15,584 nucleotides of DNA from an uncultured Polaromonas sp. (GCA_946479075.1 CAMLDT010000067.1:1-15584), one strand, 5' to 3'; shown: positions 1 through 7,585, numbered from the stretch's first letter. The notes: generated from the sequence alone by a model not told the origin. Program-made: numbers and translations.

Positions 1-1155
1 AGGCATGTTGTAGTGCAGCATGAAACGGTCTTCGTAGTCGCCGCTCAGTGCGTCGATGCGCTGCGCATCGCGCTCGGTGCCCAGCGTGGTCACGACCAGT
101 GCCTGGGTTTCGCCGCGGGTGAACAGCGCCGAACCGTGGGTGCGCGGCAGCACGCTGTTGCGGATTTCAATGGCGCGCACGGTGCGGGTGTCGCGGCCGT
201 CGATGCGTGGCTCGCCGGCGAGGATCTGGCTGCGCACGATTTTGGCTTCGATGTCGAACAGCATGCCTTCAACAGCCACGCTGTCAAACGCCGTGCCGTC
301 GGCCTTTAGGGCGGCCATGACCTCGGAGGTCACAACACGGCAAGCCTGGGTGCGGGCCTGCTTGGCGCGGATCTGGTAAGCAGCCTGCAGCTTGGCACCG
401 GCCAGTTCGTTGACGCGGGCGATCAGTGGCTCGTCCTTGGCTGGTGCCTGCCAGGCCCAGACCGGCTTGCCGGCATCGCGCACGAGTTCGTGGATCGCAT
501 TGATCGCGATGTTGCCCTGCTCATGGCCAAACACCACGGCGCCGAGCATGATTTCTTCGGACAGTTGCTGGGCTTCCGACTCGACCATCAGCACAGCGGC
601 TTCGGTGCCGGCCACGACCAGATCCATCTGCGAATCCTTCAGCTGGGTCTTGCCGGGGTTCAGCACGTATTCGCCATTGATGTAGGCCACACGTGCGGCA
701 CCGATGGGGCCGTTGAACGGGATACCGGAGATCGACAGTGCGGCGCTCGAAGCGATCAGCGCAGGGATGTCGCCTTCGACTTCAGGGTTCAGCGACAGCA
801 CGTGGATCACGACCTGCACTTCGTTGAAGAAGCCTTCAGGAAACAGCGGGCGGATCGGGCGGTCAATCAGGCGCGAGGTCAGCGTTTCGAACTCGCTGGG
901 ACGGCCTTCGCGCTTGAAGAAGCTGCCGGGAATGCGGCCCGCAGCATAGGTTTTTTCCAGGTAATCGACGGTCAGCGGGAAGAAATCCTGGCCGGGCTTG
1001 GCATCGGTCTTGGCCACCACGGTAGCCAGCACCACGGTGCCGTCCATGTCAACGATGACAGCGCCGCTCGACTGGCGGGCGACTTCGCCGGTCTCCATCG
1101 TGACCTTGTGCTGGCCCCACTGGAAGGACTTGGTGACTTTGTTGAAAATGCTCAT
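1..1155 (-). CDS. pnp: Polynucleotide phosphorylase, N-terminal part (cut by window start)
   Basis: PNPase is the phosphate-dependent 3'-5' exoribonuclease of RNA turnover, a homotrimer that often joins the RNase E degradosome. The window holds the first 385 codons, open to base 1; the family is about 700-750 residues, so the second RNase PH core is cut and the KH and S1 RNA-binding domains lie outside. Visible family landmarks are the start [19 protein letters not shown], the first-core stretch [16 protein letters not shown], and [19 protein letters not shown] followed by MLHYNMP near the window edge. ATG at 1153-1155 is chosen because translation begins directly with the family N-terminus; a GGAGAA Shine-Dalgarno lies a few bases upstream. 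It follows rpsO on the same strand, the rpsO-pnp order common in proteobacteria. Identification is secure. Confidence 0.97.
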   Translation of the reverse strand, partial: MSIFNKVTKSFQWGQHKVTMETGEVARQSSGAVIVDMDGTVVLATVVAKTDAKPGQDFFPLTVDYLEKTYAAGRIPGSFFKREGRPSEFETLTSRLIDRPIRPLFPEGFFNEVQVVIHVLSLNPEVEGDIPALIASSAALSISGIPFNGPIGAARVAYINGEYVLNPGKTQLKDSQMDLVVAGTEAAVLMVESEAQQLSEEIMLGAVVFGHEQGNIAINAIHELVRDAGKPVWAWQAPAKDEPLIARVNELAGAKLQAAYQIRAKQARTQACRVVTSEVMAALKADGTAFDSVAVEGMLFDIEAKIVRSQILAGEPRIDGRDTRTVRAIEIRNSVLPRTHGSALFTRGETQALVVTTLGTERDAQRIDALSGDYEDRFMLHYNMP

Positions 1156-1229
1156 GTTTTTTCTCCACTAGTTTCAGGCACTTGAGGCAGTGCAAGAGGC
1201 CCGGAGTGGCGGCTGGCCGAACACGATGC

Positions 1230-1274
1230 CATTCCACAAAATGCCTGCAATTTCAGGGCTTTTCTTGTGGAATG
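1230..1274 (-). promoter_or_regulatory. Long hairpin in the pnp mRNA leader
   Basis: A 10-bp perfect inverted repeat (CATTCCACAA at 1230-1239 with TTGTGGAATG at 1265-1274) encloses an inner stem (GCCTG 1243-1247 with CAGGGC 1254-1259, one bulged base) and a six-base loop. It lies between the rpsO terminator and the pnp start. In E. coli the pnp leader contains a long double-stranded region that RNase III cuts and PNPase then uses to repress its own synthesis. Position and shape here fit that role; the function is inferred. Confidence 0.6.
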
Positions 1275-1311
1275 ACACAGCGCGTGATCGTTTTACCTTG
1301 CTCCGAAGTAA

Positions 1312-1347
1312 AAAGCGCCTGAGCTAGTGAACTAACTCAGGCGCTTT
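1312..1347 (-). terminator. Intrinsic terminator after rpsO
   Basis: Read on the minus strand, AAAGCGCCTGAG and CTCAGGCGCTTT form a 12-bp perfect stem, extended inward by TTAGT/ACTAG-like pairs with one mismatch, and followed by TTTTTA. It begins 16 bases after the rpsO stop codon. Some read-through into pnp is expected, as in the classical rpsO-pnp arrangement. Confidence 0.85.
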
Positions 1348-1363
1348 GCAGTCGTCTCAGCGA

Positions 1364-1630
1364 TTATTTGCGCAGGCCAAGCTTGGCGATCAGTGCAACG
1401 TAACGGGCCGCATCCTTGGACTTCAGGTAGTCCAGCAGCTTGCGGCGACGGCTCACCATGCGCAGCAGGCCACGGCGGCCGTGGTGATCCTTGGCATGGG
1501 TCTTGAAATGGGGCATCAGTTCATTGATGCGGCCGGTCAGCAGGCCGACCTGGACTTCTGGGCTACCGGTGTCGTTGGCAGCGCGTGCATTGGACTGAAC
1601 GATCTCAGCCTTCACGGATTTTGCAATCAT
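1364..1630 (-). CDS. rpsO: 30S ribosomal protein S15
   Basis: S15 is an early 16S rRNA-binding protein of the small-subunit platform. The 88-residue product has the usual length and contains the family signature: [37 protein letters not shown] and [14 protein letters not shown], ending in LGLRK. The start has an AAGGAAA ribosome-binding site seven bases upstream. It has its own -10 box 122 bases before the start codon, a strong terminator behind it, and pnp downstream on the same strand. S15 often represses its own translation through a structured leader; the roughly 115-base leader here contains inverted repeats such as GGTAC/GTACC, but no specific S15 pseudoknot was identified. Identification is secure. 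Confidence 0.98.
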   Translation of the reverse strand: MIAKSVKAEIVQSNARAANDTGSPEVQVGLLTGRINELMPHFKTHAKDHHGRRGLLRMVSRRRKLLDYLKSKDAARYVALIAKLGLRK

Positions 1631-1751
1631 GAGTTTTCCTTGTGTAACTTGCGAGCGGCGCAGTGTTCCCGAAGTGGGAGTTGACCGGTACCGTCGTGTT
1701 CTGCGGCGCGTACCTCTTGAAAAGGTGCCCGCTTTTTATGCAGAGCCTTGG

Positions 1752-1757
1752 ATTATA
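1752..1757 (-). promoter_or_regulatory. -10 box of a sigma-70 type promoter for rpsO
   Basis: A perfect TATAAT on the minus strand lies just behind the aminotransferase stop codon (1782) and predicts a start near 1745, giving an rpsO leader of about 115 bases. No convincing -35 hexamer is found: the sequence at 17-bp spacing is CCAGGC. The call rests on the -10 match and the placement in the only gap before a highly expressed gene. Confidence 0.5.
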
Positions 1758-1781
1758 GCCCAGCTGGCGGCCCGGCCTGGT

Positions 1782-2963
1782 TCAGGGTCGCGACAGCCAG
1801 CCGCGCAGGCGCCCGACCCCCTGGCGCAGCCGCTCCAGGTCGTGGCTGGCAAAACACCAGCGCAGCCAGCCCTGCATGGCGGGCGAGCGGTCGGCACTGA
1901 AGGCGTCGCCCGGCGCCAGACCCAGGCCGGCGTCCACCACCAGCCGTTTGGCGACATCGAAGGCATCGCCCTGCCCGGCCAAGCGGAAAAAGGCATACAT
2001 GCCGCCCGGCGCGGGCGACAACTCGACCCCGGGCACGGCCTGCAGCAGCGGCACCAGCGTATCGCGGCAGTTTTTCAGGTGCGCCACCACTTGGGGTGTC
2101 ACCTCGTCCGTCCGCTCAAGGGCCACCACGCCGGCACGCTGGATGAAGACCGGCGCGCAGGAGGTGTTGAACTCGATCAACTTGCCCATGTGCGTGGTGA
2201 AGGCCGCTGGCAGCACCAGCCAGCCCAGCCGCCAGCCGGTCATCAAAAAACTCTTGGAAAAACTGTGGGCCACCATCAGCCGGTCATCCGGCAACGCAAT
2301 GTCCAGAAAGCTGGGGGCGCAACCGTTCGGCGATGCCTCGTAATACAGACGCTCGTAGACCTCGTCGGCCAGGATCCATGTCCCCGTCTGGCGGCAATGG
2401 GCCAGCAAGACTTCCTGCTCGGCGCGGCTCAGGGTCCAGCCGGTGGGGTTGTTGGGCGAATTGACAATCAACAGGCGGGTCGCGGAGGTCACGGCCGCCA
2501 ACAACTCGTCCATGTCGAGTTGCCAGCGCCCGGCGGCCGGCTTGAGGCTGACGCAACGCACGCGCGCGCCCATGATGGCTGGCTGCGCAGTCAGATTGGG
2601 CCAGACCGGCGTCACCGCGACCACCTCGTCGCCGGCATCCACCACGGCTTGCACCGCCAGCATCAGCGCATTGACGCCGCCCGAGGTCACAGCGATCCGC
2701 TCCGCACCCACAGGCGCCGCACCCGAACAGCGCAAGCCGCTGCAATAGGCCGCGATGGCTTCGCGCAATTCGGCCAGCCCGAGGTTGTGGGCGTAAAAGG
2801 TTTCGCCTTTATCGAGCGAGCGCGCGGCCGCCTCGCGGATGAAAGCCGGCGTGACTTCATCACTTTCACCAAACCAGAACTTGAGCACATCGCTGCGCCC
2901 CATGCCGGCGTTGGCGACCTGGCGAATCAGGGATTCTTCGAGATCCAGAACAACTTGTCGCAT
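1782..2963 (-). CDS. PLP-dependent aminotransferase, class I/II
   Basis: Fold-type I aminotransferase of 393 residues, normal for the AAT_I family; cytoplasmic, no signal peptide. The catalytic set is complete: NSPNNPTG with Asn172 (pairs with the PLP O3'), ADEVYERLYY with Asp200 and Tyr203, and HSFSKSFLMTGWRLGW with the Schiff-base Lys237 and Arg245. YAHNLGLAELREAI near residues 57-70 is the usual substrate-side segment. Substrate cannot be read from sequence; aspartate, aromatic or branched-chain amino acids are all possible. The start at 2961-2963 has a GAGGAG ribosome-binding site that overlaps the stop codon of the upstream binding-protein gene, so the two are probably translated from one message. 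This suggests the amino donor or product is related to the ligand of that binding protein, which is inference. Confidence 0.9.
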   Translation of the reverse strand: MRQVVLDLEESLIRQVANAGMGRSDVLKFWFGESDEVTPAFIREAAARSLDKGETFYAHNLGLAELREAIAAYCSGLRCSGAAPVGAERIAVTSGGVNALMLAVQAVVDAGDEVVAVTPVWPNLTAQPAIMGARVRCVSLKPAAGRWQLDMDELLAAVTSATRLLIVNSPNNPTGWTLSRAEQEVLLAHCRQTGTWILADEVYERLYYEASPNGCAPSFLDIALPDDRLMVAHSFSKSFLMTGWRLGWLVLPAAFTTHMGKLIEFNTSCAPVFIQRAGVVALERTDEVTPQVVAHLKNCRDTLVPLLQAVPGVELSPAPGGMYAFFRLAGQGDAFDVAKRLVVDAGLGLAPGDAFSADRSPAMQGWLRWCFASHDLERLRQGVGRLRGWLSRP

Positions 2964-2974
2964 GACTCCACTCC

Positions 2975-4267
2975 TCAGGGACGCGCCATCTTGCAGGTAT
3001 GCGGCTGCTCGGCACGCGCCGCCGCAATGGTTTTGATCACGCGAAAGCCGTAACCCGAACCCTCAACATCGAAACGCACACCGGGCGCGCCTTTGCGGTC
3101 CATCACGGCAACCAGCAGGGGCTGTTGAAATTGATGATCGGCGCTGCGCATCATGCCCTTGTGACCGGCAAACATCACTTCCGTTTTCTCAAGTTGCGCC
3201 GCCACCGCTCCGGCTTCCGTCGTGCCGGCCTTTTCAATGCCCTGCACCAGGGCTTCCACCATCAGTTGCATGCGCATGTGAACGTAGTCGTCCTGCGGCT
3301 TGGGAAATCGCTGGCGGAAGGACAGGTAGAAAGCCTCTGACTGTGCGTCGGCCGCATTGGGAAACCAGTCGGCGACGGCGATCACCTTGCCGACGCCGGC
3401 ATCGCCCAGCGCTGCCGGCACGCCGAGGGCGTTGCCATAAAAGGTGTAGAACTTGCCCTCGAAGCCGGCATCCCTGGCGGCCTTGACCAGCAGGGTCAGG
3501 TCATTGCCCCAGTTGCCCGTCAGCACGGCCTGCGCACCGCTGGCCTTGATCTTGGCCACATAAGGCAGAAAATCCTTGATCCGTCCCATGGGGTGCAGTT
3601 CGTCGCCGACGATCTGCACGTCCGGGCGCTGCAGCCCGAGCTGCTTGCGCGCTTCGCGCAGCACCGCCTGCCCGAAGCTGTAATCCTGTCCGATCAGGTA
3701 GATGCTTTTGAGCGACTTGTCGTCCTTGAGCACATCCATCAACGCCGCCATGCGCATGTCGGCGTGGGCATCAAAACGGAAGTGCCAGTAGCTGCATTTC
3801 TCGTTGGTCAGCACCGGGTCCACTGCCGAGTAGTTCAGGAACAGGGCACGTTGCAACGGCGCGCGCCCGTTGTGCTTGTTGATGGCATCGACCAGGGCCG
3901 CAGCGGTGGACGACGAATTGCCCTGGGCCACCAGCGTGATGCCATCGTCCAGGGCCGAGCGCAGTGCCGACAGCGCCTCCTCGTTCTGGCCCTTGCTGTC
4001 ATAACGCTCAAAGACCAGCGCTCGACTGCCGCCGGGCAATTTGATGCCACCGCGTGCATTGACACGTTCCGCGGCCCACGACAGGTTGCGGAACACGGCC
4101 TCGCCGGTATTGGCAAAAGGCCCGGACAGGCTCTCGATCAGGGCCACACGCACGGGTGGCTGAATCGCACTTGCAGACTGCGCCCGCAAGGCCGGCGACA
4201 TCAAACAGGCGGCAGCGGCTAGGGCCAGCGCGCCACGTTTCAAGAGTCGCAACTCAAAAAAATACAT
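2975..4267 (-). CDS. ABC transporter substrate-binding protein, branched-chain amino acid (LivJ/K, Peripla_BP_6) type
   Basis: A 430-residue periplasmic binding protein. Residues 1 to about 30 are a Sec signal peptide: basic LLKRG, hydrophobic ALALAAAACLMSPA, cleavage probably around ALRA-QSASA. The mature protein opens with VALIESLSGPFANTGE, the typical first strand and ligand loop of type I (Leu/Ile/Val) binding proteins, and later has YLIGQDYSFGQ and the FEGKFYTFYG region. A single Cys lies near the C-terminus (HTCKMARP). ATG at 4265-4267 has an AAGGAAA ribosome-binding site seven bases upstream. There is no permease or ATPase gene nearby, so it either borrows another transporter or acts as a sensor partner. 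The next gene, 11 bp downstream, is the aminotransferase. The family is clear; the ligand is unknown. Confidence 0.88.
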   Translation of the reverse strand: MYFFELRLLKRGALALAAAACLMSPALRAQSASAIQPPVRVALIESLSGPFANTGEAVFRNLSWAAERVNARGGIKLPGGSRALVFERYDSKGQNEEALSALRSALDDGITLVAQGNSSSTAAALVDAINKHNGRAPLQRALFLNYSAVDPVLTNEKCSYWHFRFDAHADMRMAALMDVLKDDKSLKSIYLIGQDYSFGQAVLREARKQLGLQRPDVQIVGDELHPMGRIKDFLPYVAKIKASGAQAVLTGNWGNDLTLLVKAARDAGFEGKFYTFYGNALGVPAALGDAGVGKVIAVADWFPNAADAQSEAFYLSFRQRFPKPQDDYVHMRMQLMVEALVQGIEKAGTTEAGAVAAQLEKTEVMFAGHKGMMRSADHQFQQPLLVAVMDRKGAPGVRFDVEGSGYGFRVIKTIAAARAEQPHTCKMARP

Positions 4268-4347
4268 TCAACAATTTCCTTGAAATACCTTGGGGTACGC
4301 CTACCTGCTGTGCATGCGGCGATCACGGTTGAGAGCCGCGAAGTGTA

Positions 4348-4361
4348 GGGGAATTTTCCCC
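4348..4361 (+). repeat. Small hairpin in the hsp20 leader
   Basis: GGGGAA-TT-TTCCCC, a six-pair stem with a two-base gap, lies 22 bases before the chaperone start codon. It does not cover the AGGAG ribosome-binding site at 4373-4377, so a thermometer role is not supported. Confidence 0.35.
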
Positions 4362-4383
4362 GGCCAATCTTCAGGAGCTTTTC

Positions 4384-4785
4384 ATGTTTTATTCACTCGC
4401 TGCCCGCCCCGCTTCCCGCTTTCAACGCCACAGCTCCGCATTGATCAACAACGCGGCGCTCGACAGGTTTCTGGATGACACGCTCGGCTCGGTGACAGGA
4501 GCACGCAACACACAGGCTGCGACCGTGGAGGACGGCGAACAGGCCTACTCGCTGCAACTTGATGTGCCCGGCCTGGCCAGGGAGCAACTGGACATCGGCA
4601 TCGAAGGCGACGTGGTCCGCATCACCAGCAAGGCCGAGGCCCCGCGCACCGTCAAGGCGGCCTACCGCTTTCCCCTTGAAATTGACACCACGGCCAGCGC
4701 CGCCAAACTTGAAAATGGCGTGCTGACCCTGACACTGGCCAAAAAGGTGCCCGTCAGCAAGGTCACCCAGCTCGCAATCAACTGA
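4384..4785 (+). CDS. Small heat-shock protein, Hsp20/alpha-crystallin family
   Basis: Small heat-shock proteins are ATP-independent cytoplasmic holdases that bind unfolding proteins. The 133-residue product has an N-terminal arm (1 to about 40) and an alpha-crystallin domain (about 41-127): YSLQLDVPGLAREQLDIGI, VVRITSK, the short AYRFPLEID strand and the diagnostic KLENGVLTLTLAKKV. The loop between VVRITSK and AYRFPLEID is much shorter than in typical bacterial Hsp20s, which carry the dimer-forming strand there, and no clear C-terminal I-x-I/V anchor is present (the protein ends QLAIN). It may therefore assemble differently. The ribosome-binding site is AGGAG at 4373-4377, six bases before ATG. 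It is divergent from the binding-protein gene and converges on tsaD. No sigma-32 promoter was found. Confidence 0.85.
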   Translation: MFYSLAARPASRFQRHSSALINNAALDRFLDDTLGSVTGARNTQAATVEDGEQAYSLQLDVPGLAREQLDIGIEGDVVRITSKAEAPRTVKAAYRFPLEIDTTASAAKLENGVLTLTLAKKVPVSKVTQLAIN

Positions 4786-4819
4786 GGACTGGGAACGAAA
4801 GAAGAAACCAGGAACAAAG

Positions 4820-4847
4820 ACAAAGGCCGCCCCCGGGCGGCCTTTGT
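4820..4847. terminator. Shared bidirectional terminator between hsp20 and tsaD
   Basis: ACAAAGGCCGCCC (4820-4832) and GGGCGGCCTTTGT (4835-4847) are a perfect 13-bp inverted repeat; a few inner pairs must open to make the loop. Both strands continue with T-containing tails (plus: TTTGTTCG; minus: TTTGTCTTTGTTCC). It sits between two converging genes, so it can stop transcription from both sides; the minus-strand tail is the better one. Confidence 0.8.
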
Positions 4848-4888
4848 TCGCTGCGAACCGGTGCAGGCCTTGCCGGGCCCTCCACCGC

Positions 4889-5932
4889 TCACTGATGGAC
4901 CGCCAGCAACCCCATCGGCCAGCGTGGCTTGACGTCGAACCGGTAGGCGGTGCTGGGCTGCTCCAGGCCAGCCTGCAGGCGCATGCCTGCCGCCAGGGCA
5001 ATCATGGCGCCGTTGTCGGTACACAGGTGCAATTCGGGGTAGTGCACGCGGACGCCGCGCTTGCGGCAGGCCGCATCGAGCTGCTCGCGCAGCAGGGTGT
5101 TGGCGCCCACGCCGCCGGCAACGACCAGGCGCTTCAGGCCGGTCTGCTCCAGCGCCTTCAATGATTTCTTGACCAGCACCTCGACAATCGCCGCCTGGGT
5201 GGAGGCCGCGAGGTTCGCCCTGTCCTGCACGTCCATGGGTTCGCCCAGCTTTTTGGCCTGCGTCAGTACCGCGGTTTTCAGTCCGGAAAAGGAAAAATCA
5301 AGGTCGCCGCTGTGCAGCAGCGGGCGCGGCAGCTTGAACGACAGCGCATCGCCCTGTGTGGCCAGCCTGGCCAATGCCGGGCCACCCGGATAAGGCAGGC
5401 CGAGCAATTTGGCAGACTTGTCGAAGGCCTCGCCGGCCGCATCGTCAATGGTTTCGCCGAGCAGTTCGTAGTGCCCGACACGGTCCACCCGCATCAGCTG
5501 TGTATGCCCTCCCGACACCAGCAGGGCCACAAACGCGAACTCCGGCGGATCGGCGCTCAAAAACGGCGACAGCAGGTGGCCTTCCAGGTGGTGCACGCCC
5601 AGCACCGGCTTGCCCAGCGCCGCCGCCAGCGCACAGGCCACACCCGCCCCCACCAGCAGCGCGCCGGCCAGCCCCGGCCCGCGGGTGTAGGCGATCACGT
5701 CCACCTGCGCCAGGCTGCGTTGCGCCCGACCTGTGACTTCCTCGATCAGCGGCAACACGCGGCGGATATGGTCACGGCTGGCGAGTTCGGGCACCACACC
5801 GCCGTAAGCCTGGTGCATGGCGATCTGGCTGTGCAGTGCGTGCGCCAGCAGTTCGGGCACAGCGGTTCCGGAGGCGTCCACCAGCGCCACGCCGGTTTCG
5901 TCACAGCTCGATTCAATTCCAAGGACTAGCAT
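4889..5932 (-). CDS. tsaD: tRNA N6-adenosine threonylcarbamoyltransferase TsaD
   Basis: TsaD (Kae1/Gcp family) transfers the threonylcarbamoyl group to A37 of ANN-reading tRNAs, working with TsaB and TsaE on the product of TsaC. The 347-residue protein has the family N-terminus [32 protein letters not shown], the metal site HHLEGH (His115 and His119), [38 protein letters not shown] and the C-terminal [14 protein letters not shown] with the metal Asp. The start at 5930-5932 is chosen because the family begins with this methionine; an in-frame ATG 48 bases further out would add a non-conserved tail and would lie inside the sigma-54 promoter of the divergent gene. The ribosome-binding site is weak. 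It is essential in many bacteria and is functionally unrelated to its nitrogen neighbours. Confidence 0.96.
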   Translation of the reverse strand: MLVLGIESSCDETGVALVDASGTAVPELLAHALHSQIAMHQAYGGVVPELASRDHIRRVLPLIEEVTGRAQRSLAQVDVIAYTRGPGLAGALLVGAGVACALAAALGKPVLGVHHLEGHLLSPFLSADPPEFAFVALLVSGGHTQLMRVDRVGHYELLGETIDDAAGEAFDKSAKLLGLPYPGGPALARLATQGDALSFKLPRPLLHSGDLDFSFSGLKTAVLTQAKKLGEPMDVQDRANLAASTQAAIVEVLVKKSLKALEQTGLKRLVVAGGVGANTLLREQLDAACRKRGVRVHYPELHLCTDNGAMIALAAGMRLQAGLEQPSTAYRFDVKPRWPMGLLAVHQ

Positions 5933-5974
5933 GGGAGCAGTGTAAGTCGCAGGCCTGAGGCTGCACCGACAATA

Positions 5975-5990
5975 CGGCATGAATGTTGCT
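5975..5990 (+). promoter_or_regulatory. Sigma-54 type -24/-12 promoter of the NIT-ANTAR gene
   Basis: CGGCATGAATGTTGCT matches the sigma-54 consensus (YTGGCACGNNNNTTGCW) at GG (-24), CA, G and the whole TTGCT (-12) block, with the obligatory 10 bases between GG (5976-5977) and GC (5988-5989). Predicted start about 6001. That rules out the in-frame ATG at 5983 and supports translation from 6040. Sigma-54 needs an enhancer-binding activator, plausibly NtrC; no good enhancer site is seen nearby. Confidence 0.6.
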
Positions 5991-6039
5991 CGAACAGCAT
6001 GCCCCGTTTGCCCCCGCCTTCCCTCTTTTGACCGCCACG

Positions 6040-7284
6040 ATGAAATCCGGACTGAGCTTTCTGATCGCCGCCCGTCGCTGTGAAATCAACGACCTTGAGC
6101 AGCTCACCCGCACCAGCGCGCTGGTCAACGTGATCGGGCGCCTGGTGCACGCGCTGCAAAAGGAGCGCGGCATCTCCAACATGTTCCTCAGTTCGCAGGG
6201 CGTGCGCTTTGCAGCGCAGTTGCCCGAACAAATCGGGGAATGCCGGCAAGTCGAGGCTGAATTGCGTGCCAGCTTCGACCACCTCGACACCGATGCGGCG
6301 CACCTGAGCAACGGCGCCCGCCTGTTCAGCCGGATTGCTTTTGTGCTTCACGAACTGGACGGCCTGCCTGCCCTGCGCGAGCGTATCGCCGGTCAGGAAA
6401 CCACCTCCGGCGAAGCCACCGCGGCCTTTGTCAAACTGATCAGCGGCCTGCTGGCCGTGGTGTTTGAAGCCGCCGACAGCGCGACCAATCCCGAGATTTC
6501 GCGTTTGCTGGTGGCCATGTTCAATTTCATGCAGGGCAAGGAATTTGCCGGGCAGGAACGCGCTTTTGGCGCAGCCACTTTTGCCTCCGGCCACACGGAC
6601 AGCCAGCGTCAGCAGCAATGGCTGCACCTGATCCAGTCGCAGGAACGCTGCGTGCAGGTATTCAGCGACTTTTCAACGCCGGCACTGCGTGAGCGCTGGC
6701 AGGGCAGCCAGGCCGCCGCCACCCTGGCCGAGCTGGAACGGTTGCGCCGCATTGCCTGCTCGGCCGCGGCAGGCACACTGGATCCCAACCTGAGCCAGCG
6801 CTGGTTCGAGTGCAGCACGCAGCGCATCGATGCCATGAAAACGGTCGAAGACCAGCTGGCCACCGAGCTGCTGCTGCTGTGCGACGAGAAAATCGCGCAG
6901 GCCCGCGCTGAACTGCACGACCACCAGGTGATCCTGGCGACCCTGGCCAGTCAGGCCAGCGCAGCGGCAGCGGGTGCGGACCGGCTCACCCCCTCCGTGA
7001 TGCCCTATGGCCCGCACCTGGACCGGTCCATCCTGGACCTGGTGCAGGAGCAGGCCAGCCGCCTGCAGGCCATGAGCGACGAGCTGGAAACCGCCCGGGC
7101 TTCGCTCAACGAAAGAAAGGTCGTTGAGCGCGCCAAGGGCCTGCTGATGGCGCACCGCAAGCTCAGCGAAGACGAAGCCTACAAAATGCTGCGCCAGACG
7201 GCCATGAGCCAGAACCGGCGCCTGCCCGACGTGGCCGAAGCGGTGCTGGCCATGGCCGACTATCTCGCCGCCGGAACGCCCTGA
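6040..7284 (+). CDS. nasR: Nitrate/nitrite-responsive transcription antiterminator (NIT-ANTAR, NasR type)
   Basis: A 414-residue cytoplasmic regulator. Residues about 30-290 are an all-helical NIT domain with its characteristic elements [14 protein letters not shown] and [21 protein letters not shown] domains bind nitrate and nitrite. After a linker and coiled-coil ([19 protein letters not shown]), residues about 350-407 form an ANTAR RNA-binding domain ([47 protein letters not shown]). In Klebsiella NasR this pairing releases transcription termination in the nas leader when nitrate is present. The start [16 protein letters not shown] is the usual family N-terminus; the in-frame ATG at 5983 lies upstream of the predicted sigma-54 start. 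No Shine-Dalgarno is seen for either. Targets are almost certainly the two-hexaloop leaders before nrtA and nirB. Family is secure; the symbol is by analogy. Confidence 0.93.
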   Translation: MKSGLSFLIAARRCEINDLEQLTRTSALVNVIGRLVHALQKERGISNMFLSSQGVRFAAQLPEQIGECRQVEAELRASFDHLDTDAAHLSNGARLFSRIAFVLHELDGLPALRERIAGQETTSGEATAAFVKLISGLLAVVFEAADSATNPEISRLLVAMFNFMQGKEFAGQERAFGAATFASGHTDSQRQQQWLHLIQSQERCVQVFSDFSTPALRERWQGSQAAATLAELERLRRIACSAAAGTLDPNLSQRWFECSTQRIDAMKTVEDQLATELLLLCDEKIAQARAELHDHQVILATLASQASAAAAGADRLTPSVMPYGPHLDRSILDLVQEQASRLQAMSDELETARASLNERKVVERAKGLLMAHRKLSEDEAYKMLRQTAMSQNRRLPDVAEAVLAMADYLAAGTP

Positions 7285-7320
7285 CATCGGCGTCCAGCGG
7301 GCGCCCTATGCGGCCGGGCC

Positions 7321-7354
7321 GCACCGACCCGGCGCTTTCGCACCACGATAGCGC
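7321..7354 (+). promoter_or_regulatory. Possible NtrC enhancer sites upstream of nrtA
   Basis: GCACCGACCCGGCGC (7321-7335) matches the NtrC core GCACC-N5-GGTGC with one mismatch; GCACCACGATAGCGC (7340-7354) is a poorer second match. Centres fall near -145 and -126 from the predicted start, a usual distance for enhancers. The region is GC-rich, so chance matches are possible. Confidence 0.3.
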
Positions 7355-7446
7355 AGCCTTCCCGCTTCCTGAACGGCTGCCCGCCCACGCGCCGGAAACT
7401 GCGCCTACGGGGGAGAAACCGGCACTTTCGCTGCACTGCAACATAC

Positions 7447-7462
7447 TGGCACGGTTGCTGCT
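7447..7462 (+). promoter_or_regulatory. Sigma-54 promoter of the nrt operon
   Basis: TGGCACGGTTGCTGCT fits the sigma-54 consensus TGGCACGNNNNTTGCW with one change (C for the first T of the -12 block); GG (7448-7449) and GC (7460-7461) are at the required spacing. The predicted start near 7473 is four bases before the first leader hairpin, which supports the assignment. Confidence 0.78.
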
Positions 7463-7476
7463 TTAACCCCGACATG

Positions 7477-7498
7477 AACAGGCCAACGGTGGCCTGTT
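7477..7498 (+). promoter_or_regulatory. ANTAR leader hairpin P1 of nrtA (hexaloop AACGGT)
   Basis: AACAGGCC and GGCCTGTT form a perfect 8-bp stem around the loop AACGGT (7485-7490). The six-base loop with A at position 1 and G at position 4 is the known recognition feature of ANTAR antiterminators. It lies at +5 of the predicted transcript. Confidence 0.8.
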
Positions 7499-7522
7499 TG
7501 CAGGTCCCTCCCAGACCTCACC

Positions 7523-7536
7523 GGACAACGGCGTCC
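7523..7536 (+). promoter_or_regulatory. ANTAR leader hairpin P2 of nrtA (hexaloop AACGGC), overlapping the terminator
   Basis: GGAC (7523-7526) and GTCC (7533-7536) close a loop AACGGC (7527-7532) with the required A1 and G4. Loop bases from 7528 on and the right arm belong to the 5' arm of the terminator (7528-7541), so P2 and the terminator cannot form together. This is the standard antitermination layout for ANTAR targets; the stem alone is short (4 bp) and would need protein binding. Confidence 0.75.
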
Positions 7537-7585
7537 ATTTCCAGCCTGCTTGTGCAGGCCCGAAATGGGCGCCGTTTTTTGTTTT
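7528..7585 (+). terminator. Conditional intrinsic terminator in the nrt leader
   Basis: Outer stem ACGGCGTCCATTTC (7528-7541) with GAAATGGGCGCCGT (7562-7575), 14 pairs including one G-U; inner stem GCCTGC/GCAGGC (7544-7549, 7554-7559) with loop TTGT; then six T (7575-7580), G, and four T (7582-7585). It is one of the strongest terminators in the window and lies before the first gene of the operon, which only makes sense if it is conditional. Confidence 0.9.

Noticed and set aside
4279..4377. Heat-shock control of hsp20 by sigma-32 (CTTGAAA at 4279-4285) or a ROSE-type RNA thermometer
   Set aside because: No CCCCAT-like -10 at proper spacing, and no structure covers the AGGAG site.
5930..5980. 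Longer TsaD start at 5980 and longer NIT-ANTAR start at 5983
   Set aside because: Both add non-conserved residues and fall within or upstream of the predicted sigma-54 promoter; family N-termini match 5932 and 6040.
7438..7458. Hairpin GCAAC/GTTGC with a possible loop ACTGGC as ANTAR P1 of nrtA
   Set aside because: It overlaps the -24/-12 elements and lies upstream of the predicted start; a better P1-P2 pair exists at 7477-7498 and 7523-7536.
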